The notes below the pieces were generated by a model. It saw only the letters and a list, made by a program, of their open reading frames with translations, was not told the origin of the DNA and ran no database searches. This document shows positions 1-8,105 of a stretch of DNA of 26,061 bases, one piece after another. The number at the start of each line of letters is the position of its first letter. Position 1 is the first letter of the stretch. A program made the translations under genes and the position numbers. The stretch is from Pseudomonadota bacterium (lineage in GTDB: Bacteria > Pseudomonadota > Alphaproteobacteria > Sphingomonadales > Sphingomonadaceae). The stretch covers positions 1-26,061 of the forward strand of contig JAEZCZ010000083.1 of NCBI GenBank assembly GCA_023433305.1. Direction: 5' to 3'.

Positions 1-2
1 AA

Positions 3-40
3 CGAAGCCACTGCTTCGTGTCGCCGGGGCGATTGTTTTT
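3..40 (+). terminator. Possible weak terminator before purC
   Basis: A perfect 6-bp inverted repeat (CGAAGC, 4-base loop, GCTTCG) lies at 3-18. A short stem TCGC/GCGA at 21-32 is followed by TTGTTTTT at 33-40. The T-rich end in a GC-rich region suggests termination of an upstream gene outside the window, but both stems are short. The rest of 1-61 is the purC leader, with an AAGG ribosome site near 50. Confidence 0.25.
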
Positions 41-61
41 GAACGCAGCAAGGTGCAGCCC

Positions 62-862
62 ATGTCCCGCCGTCGCCAGCTTTACGAAGGCAAGGCCTAG
101 ATCCTCTACGAAGGCCCCGAGCCCGGCACGATCATCCAGTATTTCAAGGATGACGCCACCGCCTTCAACGCGCAGAAGAAGGGCACGATCAACGGCAAGG
201 GGGTGATCAACAATCGCATCTCCGAGCACGTCTTCCTGCGCCTCGCCCACATCGGCATCCCGACGCACTTCATCCGCCGCCTCAACATGCGCGAACAGCT
301 CGTCCGCCAGGTGGAGATCATTCCGCTCGAGGTGGTCGTGCGCAATGTCGCCGCCGGCTCGATCTCGAAACGTCTCGGCATCGAGGAAGGTGAGCCGCTC
401 CCGCACACGCTGATCGAGTACTACCTCAAGTCCGACGAGTTGCAGGACCCGATGGTCGCCGAAGAGCACATCGCCTGCTTCGGCTGGGCGAACAACGAGG
501 AAATGCAGGACATCGCCGCGATGGCGATCCGCGTGAACGATTTCATGTGCGGGATGTTCGCCGCCATCGGCATCCGCCTGATCGACTTCAAGCTCGAGTT
601 CGGCCGCATCTGGGATGGTGACTACGCCCGCGTGATCCTGGCCGACGAGATCAGCCCCGACAACTGCCGCCTGTGGGATATCACGACCAACGAGAGGCTC
701 GACAAGGACCGCTTCCGCCGCGATCTCGGCGGCGAGGAAGAGGCTTATCAGGAAGTCGCCCGCCGCCTTGGCCTCCTCAACGAGGACTCGGGGCCCGGCG
801 AAGTCTTCGACCTATCCGCCCACCGCACCAAGCTCCGCGGCACCCCGAAGCCGAAGAAATAG
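62..862 (+). pseudogene. purC: SAICAR synthetase PurC, interrupted by in-frame TAG at codon 13
   Basis: PurC joins CAIR and aspartate, using ATP, to make SAICAR in purine synthesis. The reading frame begins at ATG 62 (MSRRRQLYEGKA), meets TAG at 98-100, then continues as ILYEGPEPGTII and runs without further damage to 862. Read through, it would be 266 residues, a normal length. The signature VVRNVAAGSISKRLGIEEG and the motif DFKLEFGR are present. Family members have EGKAK here, so the stop replaces the second lysine of that motif, which in E. coli PurC (Lys13) contacts ATP; AAG to TAG is one base change. A restart at GTG 203 would give 219 residues without the N-terminal ATP-binding strands and is unlikely to be active. 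This is either a real nonsense mutation, a sequence error, or recoding. The family call is secure; functional status is open. Confidence 0.88.
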
Positions 863-870
863 GCAAGTCC

Positions 871-892
871 CCCTCCTCCATGTGGGGGAGGG
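871..892 (+). repeat. GC-rich hairpin after purC
   Basis: CCCTCCTCC and GGGGGAGGG pair (one G-U) around the loop ATGT, 8 bases after the purC stop. No T-run follows, so it is a weak terminator candidate. It could instead stabilise the purC 3' end or be a dispersed palindromic repeat; only this copy was seen here. Confidence 0.4.
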
Positions 893-915
893 CGGTTCAC
901 AATCATTGCTCGTTC

Positions 916-944
916 ATCGCTCCTCCGGCACAACCGGAGGCGAT
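916..944 (+). promoter_or_regulatory. Hairpin covering the M16 peptidase ribosome site and start
   Basis: CCTCCGG (922-928) pairs perfectly with CCGGAGG (934-940) around loop CACAA. After a 2-base bulge (CT, 920-921), ATCG (916-919) pairs with CGAT (941-944). The 3' arm holds the GGAGG ribosome site and part of the ATG at 943, so the folded RNA would hide the start. Regulation is inferred from the pairing only. Confidence 0.4.
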
Positions 945-3771
945 GATCCGTCGCTTCCTGCTCTCAGCCCTTCTTCTCATCTTAGCCGTTCCCGCCCTGG
1001 CCCAGCCGGCCCCGGTGGCGGAACGGCATGAATGGCCGTTCGAGGAAAGCGACCTCCCGCCCGATCCGGCCTATCGTTTCGGCCGGCTCGACAACGGCAT
1101 GCGTTACATTATCCGGCCCAACAGCACCCCCGCCGGCCAGGGCATGGTGCAATTCTGGGTCGACAGCGGCTCGATTGCGGAGACCGAAGAAGAACGCGGC
1201 TACGCGCACTTCATTGAGCATATGGCGTTCAACGGCTCGACCCGGGTGCCCGAGGGCGAGATGGTCAAGCTGCTCGAGCGCGAGGGGCTTGCCTTCGGCG
1301 CCGATACCAACGCTTCGACCAACTTCGACGTCACGCTCTACAAGCTCGATCTGCCGCGCAACGATGCCGCGCTCCTCGACACCGCCCTCATGCTGATGCG
1401 CGAGACGGCTAGCGAGCTGACAATCAGCCCCGAGGCTGTCGAGCGCGAAAAGGGGATTCTGCTCAGCGAGCGCCGCGTTCGTGATACCTTCCAGTTGCGC
1501 AACCTCGTCGACGGCCTCGCCTTCCTCTATCCCGGCGCGCGCTTCGCCGACCGCCTGCCGATCGGCACCGCCGAGTCGCTCCAGGCCGCTACTGCCGACA
1601 AACTGCGTGCGCTGTACGAGCGGTTGTATCGACCCGAGAACACCGCGGTGATCGTCGTCGGCGATTTCGATCCAGAACTCGTCGAGGCGACCATCCGCAA
1701 ACACTTCGAAAGCTGGCAGCCCGCGCCCATCGTTCCGGCGGTCGATCCCGGCCCGATCGCATTCGATCACCAGGGTGAGACCGATATTTACATCGATCCC
1801 GCACTTGCCGAGCAAATCACGGTCTCGCGCACCGGCCCCGCGCTCGACCGCACCGACACTAAGGCGTTCCGCGAGAAGAACGTTCGCCGCCAGCTCGGAT
1901 ACAATATCGTCAATCGCCGGCTCCAGCGGCTCACCCGCATCGACGATCCGCCGTTCCGCGGCGCCGGGCTCGGCACTGCCGAAGTGTTCGATTCCGGCCG
2001 AACCACCAACCTCGTGATCAACGCGGGTGACAGCGAATGGCGTCGCGCGCTTGCCGCGGCGCAGGCCGAATATCGCCGCGCGCTGGAATTCGGCTTCACC
2101 GAAGCCGAGGTTGCCGAGCAGGTCGCCAACTTGCGCGCGAGCCTGGAGAACAACGTCGCCGGCGCCGCGACGCGGTCGAACAGCAGCTTTGTCACGGGCG
2201 CCATCACGCTGCTGCAAGATGGCCAGGTCCCGACCACGCCCGAAAGCGGACTCGCACGCTTCCTCGAACATTTGCCCGGCATCACTCCGGAATCGGTGCT
2301 CGAAGCGCTCAAGGAAGAGCTCGTCCCGCTCGACAACCCGCTGATCCGCTTCGAAGGACGCACCCCGCCCGAAGGCGGCGCCGAGGCGTTGCGCGAAGCC
2401 TGGAATGAAGGCGCAGCCTCCGAAATCGCCGCCGGGGAAGCGGGCGAGCTGGCAGAATGGGGCTACACCGACTTCGGGCCCGCGGGGGAAGTCGTGTCCG
2501 ACACCGTCGAGCCGCTGCTCGGCATCCGCACGATCCGCTTCGCCAACGGCTTACGGCTCAACCTGAAGAAGACCGACGTCCAGCGCGATCGAATCTCGAT
2601 CCAGCTCAACGTCGACGGCGGCCACCTGGTCAATACGCTCGAGGATCCGCTCGCCACGCAAATGGCCAGCGCGCTCGAGGTAGGCGGTCTCGGCAAACAC
2701 ACGCGTGACGAGATCCAATCCATCCTTGCCGGCCGCACCGTCGGATTCAATTTCGCTGCGGGCGGCGAGACGTTCGTGGCCGTGGCCAACACCACGTCGC
2801 GCGATCTCGAACTCCAGCTCCAGATGATCGCCGCCGGTATCTCCGACCCGGGCTTTCGTCCGCAAGGCGAGGCGCAATACCGCCGCAGCATCGAGAACCT
2901 GTTCGCCCAGCTCACCGCCACGCCGCAGAACGCGCTGGGCAATGCGCTTGGCGGGATCATCTCGGATAACGACCCGCGCTACACCCTGCAGCCGAAGGAC
3001 GCGTACCTCGCGCTCTCCTTTGCCGAGTTGCGCAACGACATCGGTAACCGACTCGACAATGGGGCCCTGGAATTGGCCTTGGTCGGCGATTTCGACGAGC
3101 AGCAAGCGATTGATTTCGTCGCCCGCACGCTCGGCGCGCTTCCGCCGCGCGAAGCCGAGTTCCGGCCCTACCACGAGAACCGCAACCGCACTTTCACCGC
3201 CGACCGCGCGCCGCGCACGGTCTTCCACGACGGCGCGCCCGACCAGGCGATCGTTCGCATGGACTGGCCGACCACCGACGATCGCGACTTCACCGAAGTC
3301 CTCAAATTGGAGGTGCTCGAACGTGTCATGCGCTTGCAGTTGCTCGACAAGGTGCGCGAAGAGCTGGGACAGACCTACACGCCCTCTTCGAACGCCAGCC
3401 AGTCGGCGGTCTATCCGGGCTTCGGCTACTTCACGATCGCGGCGCCTATCGATGCCGCCCAGGTCGAAGCCGCGCGCGAGGCCATGCTCGAAACCGTCCA
3501 GGGGCTGATCGCCGCCCCAGTCGACGAAGACACGCTGCTGCGCGCTCGCCGACCGATGGTCGAAAGCTACGAGAACGCCCTCAAGACGAACGCCGGCTGG
3601 ATGAATCTCGTCGACCGCGCCCAGTCCGAACCGCACCGCCTCGAACGGTTCACCAGCGCCATCCGGATCCTCGGCGAAATCTCCCCCGAAGACGTCCGCG
3701 CCACCGCCGAGAAGTACCTCAACCCGGAAGAGCGCCTCGAGATCGTGGTCCTGCCAAGGCCGGCGGACTAG
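943..3771 (+). CDS. M16 family zinc metalloprotease (pitrilysin-like), secreted
   Basis: A 942-residue protein, the size of a single-chain M16 peptidase with two M16 repeats. Residues 1-20 form a signal peptide (RRFLLSALLLILAVPALA), so the enzyme is probably periplasmic. The inverted zinc motif HFIEH is at 89-93, with the expected third ligand Glu169 in EREKGILLSER, exactly 76 residues after His93. The C-terminal half (from about residue 520) carries the second, non-catalytic M16 repeat, including REELGQTYTPSS, typical of the substrate-binding half. The open frame extends upstream into purC, but ATG 943 is chosen because GGAGG lies just before it and the signal peptide begins there. The substrate is unknown; the family degrades peptides such as cleaved signal or transit peptides. 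It lies 80 bases after purC and ends 9 bases before a convergent gene. Confidence 0.93.
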   Translation: MIRRFLLSALLLILAVPALAQPAPVAERHEWPFEESDLPPDPAYRFGRLDNGMRYIIRPNSTPAGQGMVQFWVDSGSIAETEEERGYAHFIEHMAFNGSTRVPEGEMVKLLEREGLAFGADTNASTNFDVTLYKLDLPRNDAALLDTALMLMRETASELTISPEAVEREKGILLSERRVRDTFQLRNLVDGLAFLYPGARFADRLPIGTAESLQAATADKLRALYERLYRPENTAVIVVGDFDPELVEATIRKHFESWQPAPIVPAVDPGPIAFDHQGETDIYIDPALAEQITVSRTGPALDRTDTKAFREKNVRRQLGYNIVNRRLQRLTRIDDPPFRGAGLGTAEVFDSGRTTNLVINAGDSEWRRALAAAQAEYRRALEFGFTEAEVAEQVANLRASLENNVAGAATRSNSSFVTGAITLLQDGQVPTTPESGLARFLEHLPGITPESVLEALKEELVPLDNPLIRFEGRTPPEGGAEALREAWNEGAASEIAAGEAGELAEWGYTDFGPAGEVVSDTVEPLLGIRTIRFANGLRLNLKKTDVQRDRISIQLNVDGGHLVNTLEDPLATQMASALEVGGLGKHTRDEIQSILAGRTVGFNFAAGGETFVAVANTTSRDLELQLQMIAAGISDPGFRPQGEAQYRRSIENLFAQLTATPQNALGNALGGIISDNDPRYTLQPKDAYLALSFAELRNDIGNRLDNGALELALVGDFDEQQAIDFVARTLGALPPREAEFRPYHENRNRTFTADRAPRTVFHDGAPDQAIVRMDWPTTDDRDFTEVLKLEVLERVMRLQLLDKVREELGQTYTPSSNASQSAVYPGFGYFTIAAPIDAAQVEAAREAMLETVQGLIAAPVDEDTLLRARRPMVESYENALKTNAGWMNLVDRAQSEPHRLERFTSAIRILGEISPEDVRATAEKYLNPEERLEIVVLPRPAD

Positions 3772-3780
3772 CGAGGCACC

Positions 3781-4578
3781 CTAGCCAGCCGGCCGCAAGT
3801 CGTAATCGATCCGGATTCGGACCCATTCACCGATCTGTGGCCGACCGCCGATGCGCGGCGGGCGCACTTTGAATTGCCAGGCCGCCGCCAGGATCGAGCG
3901 CACGATCATCGAGCCGCGCGGGTATTCCTCCAGCCCGACGCAGTCCTCGACGCGGTAATCGGGCGCGGTGCGGCAGGCGATCAGCCCCCAGCCCGGCCCC
4001 GTCGCGGTCGAGAGATAGCCGCGCAGCTCGTCGTCGTAAGGCTTGCGATACCATGCGGCCGCGTACATCGGCTCGCCATTCGGCGCCGTGCCGACCCGCG
4101 CCGAGTCGCCTTGCGCGCTGCCGCTGTTCGCCGGCCCGAACGCTGGCCCGGCGGGAGGCGGATTCTGGATCGGCCGCGGCCCCACACCGTAACGCGGATC
4201 GGGCTGGCGCGCGGTCGGAGCAGTCGGCGGCGTCACGACCGGCATCCGCGGCGCTTCGGCGGGTCGCGGCGCAGGCACCGCCGCTTCCTCCGTCTCGCGC
4301 GGAGCCGCGCGCTCGATCACTTGCTCGGGTTCGGCGCGTGGTTCTGGTTCCGCCGAGGGGTCGGTCGCCGCCTCATCCGAAGCTTCGATGGCCTTGAAGT
4401 CGACGAAAGTGATCTCGTCCTTGCCCGACGGTCCCACCCGGCCCAGCGAGAGCAACAACAAGAGCAGCAGCCCTTCGAGCAGCAGGGCCACCACGATCCC
4501 GGTCGCGCGCGGCCCCAATCCGGCGCGCAGACGCTCGGACAGGGTAACGGCGGGAAGGGATTGGGGCTGCGCGGTCAA
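3781..4578 (-). CDS. TonB-like membrane-anchored protein (hypothetical)
   Basis: About 265 residues from a TTG at 4578. The frame stays open upstream to 4956, but there it overlaps purS and has the composition of an antisense shadow; a GAGG lies just before the TTG. Layout: a short cytoplasmic stretch, one membrane helix rich in leucine (about 27-45), a long periplasmic Pro/Ala/Glu-rich linker (about 60-150), then a compact C-terminal domain. The end (SILAAAWQFKVRPPR, then GEWVRIRIDYDLR) resembles the TonB C-terminal domain, where a strand contacts outer-membrane transporters. Two cysteines (IACRTAP and EDCVGL) could form a disulfide. No exbB, exbD or TonB-dependent receptor gene is nearby, so a role in energising transport is only inferred. 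It is divergent from purS and convergent with the M16 gene. Confidence 0.65.
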   Translation of the reverse strand: MTAQPQSLPAVTLSERLRAGLGPRATGIVVALLLEGLLLLLLLSLGRVGPSGKDEITFVDFKAIEASDEAATDPSAEPEPRAEPEQVIERAAPRETEEAAVPAPRPAEAPRMPVVTPPTAPTARQPDPRYGVGPRPIQNPPPAGPAFGPANSGSAQGDSARVGTAPNGEPMYAAAWYRKPYDDELRGYLSTATGPGWGLIACRTAPDYRVEDCVGLEEYPRGSMIVRSILAAAWQFKVRPPRIGGRPQIGEWVRIRIDYDLRPAG

Positions 4579-4742
4579 AAGGGCCTCGGCTTGACTGCGC
4601 CTGGAGCTGCGGCTTCCCGAGGCGACGCGCCCTCGATAGAGGCCTGCCTCGAGCGCAACAAGGCCACCCCCGCCCCCTTGTCCCCGCGCCCGGCAATCGC
4701 CATAGGCTCCGGCGAGTCTCCCGCAGCAGAAGGCCCCGCCCG

Positions 4743-4763
4743 ATGAAGGTCCGCATCCCATGA
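4743..4763 (+). other. Six-codon leader ORF overlapping the purS start
   Basis: ATG 4743 is preceded by AGAAGG at 4728-4733 and encodes MKVRIP; its TGA (4761-4763) overlaps the purS ATG (4760) as ATGA. The first five codons mirror the purS start (MKVEIR), as if a short partial duplication had occurred. Translation is not shown. It might couple ribosomes into purS. Confidence 0.35.
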
Positions 4764-5002
4764 AAGTAGAGATTCGGGTCAGCCTCAAGCCCGGCGTGCT
4801 CGATCCGCAGGGCCGTGCCGTGCACCACGCGCTCGAAGGCCTCGGTTTCGAAGGCATCCATGACGTCCGCATGGGCCGCCTGATCGAGCTCGATGTCGCC
4901 GACGGCACCAGCGACGCGCAGCTCGACGAGATGTGCCGCAAGCTGCTCGCAAACATGGTGATCGAGAACTACCGCATCGAGAAACCGGAACCCGTTCGAT
5001 GA
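4760..5002 (+). CDS. purS: Phosphoribosylformylglycinamidine synthase subunit PurS
   Basis: An 80-residue protein, the normal length for PurS. PurS bridges the glutaminase PurQ and the synthetase PurL in the three-part FGAM synthetase that converts FGAR to FGAM with ATP and glutamine. The typical start (MKVEIRVSLKPGVLDPQGRAV) and the motif GIHDVRMGRLIELD are present, as is the closing helix with NMVIENYRIE. An AAGG lies 10 bases before the ATG. The stop overlaps the purQ start as ATGA, which implies translational coupling. purL is not in the window. Confidence 0.96.
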   Translation: MKVEIRVSLKPGVLDPQGRAVHHALEGLGFEGIHDVRMGRLIELDVADGTSDAQLDEMCRKLLANMVIENYRIEKPEPVR

Positions 5003-5676
5003 GCTTCCGATCGGCCGTCATCACGTTCCCGGGGTCCAATTGCGACCGCGACATGGCGGTGGCGCTCGAACAGGTTTCGGGCGTCGCGCCCTACCGCGTC
5101 TGGCATCGCGACACCGACTTACCCGAACGGCTCGACTTCATCGCCCTGCCCGGCGGTTTTTCCTACGGCGATTACTTGCGCTCGGGCGCCATGGCAGCGC
5201 GCAGCCCGATCATGCAGGCGGTGGTCCGTGCGGCCGAACGCGGGGTGCCTGTGCTGGGCGTGTGCAACGGCTTCCAGGTGCTGACGGAGGCCGGCCTGCT
5301 CCCTGGCGCGCTGATGCGCAATGCGGTGCAGACGTTCATCTGCCGCGAAGTCCCGCTCAAGGTCGAGACGAGCCAGTCGCTGTTCACGTCCGCGTACGAG
5401 GCCGGACAGACGATCCGCGTTCCCGTCGCCCACCATGACGGCAACTACTTCGCCGACGAAGATACGCTCGACCGGATCGAGGGGGAAGGCCGTGTGGCGT
5501 TCCGCTACGCGCAGACGTGCAACGGTTCGCGCCGCGACATCGCGGGCGTGCTCAACGAGGCAGGCAACGTCCTCGGTATGATGCCGCACCCCGAGCGCGC
5601 GATCGAACCCGAACATGGCTCGACCGATGGCCGTGCGCTGTTCGAGAGCGCCGTGCGGAGCCTGGCCGACGCCTGA
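4999..5676 (+). CDS. purQ: Phosphoribosylformylglycinamidine synthase subunit PurQ (glutaminase)
   Basis: A 225-residue class I glutamine amidotransferase that releases ammonia from glutamine for FGAM synthesis, working with PurS and PurL. The catalytic triad is visible: nucleophile Cys89 in VLGVCNGFQVL, and His197 with Glu199 in MMPHPERA. PGGFSYGDYLRSG near 51-63 builds the oxyanion region. The start is ATG 4999, inside the ATGA overlap with purS, although the frame is open further upstream. The gene ends 3 bases before a convergent gene, with no terminator visible between them. Confidence 0.97.
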   Translation: MSFRSAVITFPGSNCDRDMAVALEQVSGVAPYRVWHRDTDLPERLDFIALPGGFSYGDYLRSGAMAARSPIMQAVVRAAERGVPVLGVCNGFQVLTEAGLLPGALMRNAVQTFICREVPLKVETSQSLFTSAYEAGQTIRVPVAHHDGNYFADEDTLDRIEGEGRVAFRYAQTCNGSRRDIAGVLNEAGNVLGMMPHPERAIEPEHGSTDGRALFESAVRSLADA

Positions 5677-5679
5677 GGC

Positions 5680-8034
5680 TCAAGCGACCGCCTTGCTGGG
5701 CGAACGCCGGGTCAGATTGAGGGCATCCTTCGCCTCCATGGGGCGCCCGAAGTAGAAACCCTGGATCTTGTCGCAGCCGAGCTGCCGGATGAGCTCGACT
5801 TCCTCGACCGTCTCGGTGCCTTCCGCCGTCGTGGTCATCTCGAGGCTTTGCGCCATCGCGACGACCGCGCGGATGATCGCGAGGCTCTCGGGGCTGCCCT
5901 GCGCGGCGCCCTGCACGAATGTCCGGTCAACCTTGATGGTCGAGAATTTGAGCGCCCGGATATAGCCGAGCGAGGAATAGCCGGTTCCGAAGTCGTCGAG
6001 CGCGACTGAGCAGCCGAGCGCCATGATCTCCTCGAGGGCCTGCCGCGCGGTGCGCGCGTCGCGCAGGAAGATGCTCTCGGTCACCTCGACTTCGAGCCGC
6101 TGCGCCGGCAGTCCGCTGTCGCCCAGCGCGCGGACGACGTGGCTGGCGAAGCCCGGCTCCAGCAATTGCTCGCCCGAGACATTGACCGCCACCTTGAGCT
6201 CGCCCTCCCACTGCGCCGCCTGACGGCACGCCTCGTGGAGCACCCAGTTGCCGATCGGCACGATCAGCCGCGTATCCTCGGCGAGCGGGATGAACTTGCC
6301 CGGGCTGACGAAGCCATGTTCCTCGCTGTGCCAGCGCAGGAGCGCCTCGAAGCTGACCAGCGCCTCGCTGTTCGCATCGACCACCGGCTGGAAATTGAGC
6401 CGGAACTCCTTCTTTCCGATCGCGTGCCGCAAGGAATGCTCGAGCTGCCGCCGCTCTTCGGCATTGGCATGGAGCGAGGGCTCGTAGGCACAATGCAGAC
6501 CGCCGCCCTCGTCCTTGGCGCGGTAGAGCGCGAGATCGGCATTGCGCATCAGCGCCTCGACCGAATTGCCGTCCTTCGGGCACACCGCCGAGCCGACGCT
6601 GGCGCCGATGTAGAGCTTGTGGTGATCGACGTCGTACGGCTGCGACAGCACGTCGATCACCGCGCTGGCGATCCGCGCCACGCACCCAATCTCGGCAGCG
6701 TCGCGGATCACGATGGCGAACTCGTCGCCGCCGAGCCGGCCGCACTGTTCGCCCTCGCCGACGACCGCCATCAGCCGCTGCGAGACTTGCGCCAACAGCA
6801 GGTCGCCGACGTGGTGCCCGAGCGAATCGTTGACCGACTTGAACCGGTCGAGATCGATCATCAGGAAGGCGCACTGGCTCTTCCACTGCTCCGCATAGCG
6901 CATCGCCTCGCCGAGGGCTTCGGTCAGCATCAGCCGGTTCGGTAGACCGGTCAGCGTGTCGTAGCGCGCGAGGTAGGCGATCTTCTCGTCCGACTCCCGC
7001 TGCTCCGTCACGTCCGAACCGACCCCGCGAAAGCCGAGGAAATTGCCCTGGTCGTCGAGCGTCGGCGTGCCCGACAGCTCCCACCAGCGGTGGCCGCCGT
7101 CGACCTGCACCTGGACGAGCAGGTTGGAGAAGCTCTCGCGCCGCTTCAGGCGCTCGGCGAGGTCGTGGAGGCTCGGCGGGAACTGCCCGCTCTGCCAGGC
7201 GTCGCCGGCGATGAGCTGGATGAAGCTGGTGCCGTCTAACGCGCCGGGATCGCGGCCCAGCGCATAGGCGAAGCGCGGGCTGGCCGCGCGGACGCGGCGA
7301 TTGGTGTCGATCTGCCACAACCAGTCCGCCGCGTTCTCCTGGAACTCGCGCAGCAGCAGCGAAACGACCTCGTCCTTCTCCGCCACGCCCGCCTCGGCGA
7401 TGCGCGCCGACAGGAAGACGCGCCCGATCTCGGTCGCGCCGACGATAGCGATCAGCAACAATACGGAGGTGACCGCTCCGAACCCGTAGTTGCCGCCGAT
7501 CACGAACATGGCGATCGCCGCGGCACCGGTTATCGCCGAGAAGACCACGGTCGCCAGCGGCGCCGCCGACATCGTGACGGCCGAGATGGCGATCAGCATC
7601 ACCACCAGCGTCCACAGCTCCAGGAGCTGCTCGTTCGAAGCGAACGGCACGAAAGCTCCGATCGCAAAGGCCCAGGCCAGCGCGCAGCCCGCGACACCCC
7701 GGGCCTGCCGTCGATAATCCACTCGCGACATCGAGGACGGGTCGCTGTGCGCGAGGCTCCGATCGATCCGCGTCGCATGGCCCACCGTCAGGGCCAGGCC
7801 CGCAAGCCAGGCCCCGAGCAACCACAGCGGGACCTTGTCCGCAAACAGGGCGACGGTCAGCAACGCCGCGAGCGCATGAGCGAGGAGCCGCGTCAGCGAC
7901 GTTCGGTGGAGCTGCGCATACTGCAGCGCTCGCAAACGCCCCCAGTCACCCTCCGCGGGTTCCTGCAGCCCGAGAATCTGCAGCGGCGACAGGCGCAGCG
8001 GCAGCTTCGGAAGGTTGGAATGATTTCCCGGCAC
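5680..8034 (-). CDS. Membrane PAS-GGDEF-EAL protein (cyclic-di-GMP turnover)
   Basis: A 784-residue protein starting at GTG 8034; no ATG lies near. Residues about 47-210 hold five or six membrane helices, 225-345 a PAS-like sensor region (ADWLWQIDTNRRV, ending GSDVTEQRESDEK), 350-515 a GGDEF domain and 530-775 an EAL domain. The cyclase motif RLGGDEF is intact at 433-439. The RxxD product-inhibition site normally five residues upstream is absent. The EAL domain keeps FEALLRW (Glu563), NVS (Asn618), TES (Glu653), the DDFGTGYSS pair Asp680-Asp681, Lys701 and AEGTET (Glu738), so it should hydrolyse cyclic di-GMP. Both domains look active, and which one dominates cannot be read from sequence. The PAS ligand is unknown. 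It follows glmS on the same strand after 71 bases and faces purQ. Confidence 0.95.
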   Translation of the reverse strand: MPGNHSNLPKLPLRLSPLQILGLQEPAEGDWGRLRALQYAQLHRTSLTRLLAHALAALLTVALFADKVPLWLLGAWLAGLALTVGHATRIDRSLAHSDPSSMSRVDYRRQARGVAGCALAWAFAIGAFVPFASNEQLLELWTLVVMLIAISAVTMSAAPLATVVFSAITGAAAIAMFVIGGNYGFGAVTSVLLLIAIVGATEIGRVFLSARIAEAGVAEKDEVVSLLLREFQENAADWLWQIDTNRRVRAASPRFAYALGRDPGALDGTSFIQLIAGDAWQSGQFPPSLHDLAERLKRRESFSNLLVQVQVDGGHRWWELSGTPTLDDQGNFLGFRGVGSDVTEQRESDEKIAYLARYDTLTGLPNRLMLTEALGEAMRYAEQWKSQCAFLMIDLDRFKSVNDSLGHHVGDLLLAQVSQRLMAVVGEGEQCGRLGGDEFAIVIRDAAEIGCVARIASAVIDVLSQPYDVDHHKLYIGASVGSAVCPKDGNSVEALMRNADLALYRAKDEGGGLHCAYEPSLHANAEERRQLEHSLRHAIGKKEFRLNFQPVVDANSEALVSFEALLRWHSEEHGFVSPGKFIPLAEDTRLIVPIGNWVLHEACRQAAQWEGELKVAVNVSGEQLLEPGFASHVVRALGDSGLPAQRLEVEVTESIFLRDARTARQALEEIMALGCSVALDDFGTGYSSLGYIRALKFSTIKVDRTFVQGAAQGSPESLAIIRAVVAMAQSLEMTTTAEGTETVEEVELIRQLGCDKIQGFYFGRPMEAKDALNLTRRSPSKAVA

Positions 8035-8105
8035 CGCGCCCGCGTAGCGCGCGAATGGTTATGGCCCGGTAAAGTGCGGACGAGCCGGCTGGTAAACCGT
8101 TATGG

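Noticed and set aside
673..942. Upstream extension of the M16 peptidase frame into purC
   Set aside because: The extension is out-of-frame purC sequence; a signal peptide and GGAGG mark ATG 943 as the start.
982..2271. A 429-codon open frame antisense to the M16 peptidase
   Set aside because: It covers the zinc-motif half of a clear protease gene and shows no domain of its own.
4579..4956. Upstream extension of the TonB-like frame across purS
   Set aside because: The region opposite purS has shadow-like composition, and the stretch at 4579-4761 has no recognisable protein features.
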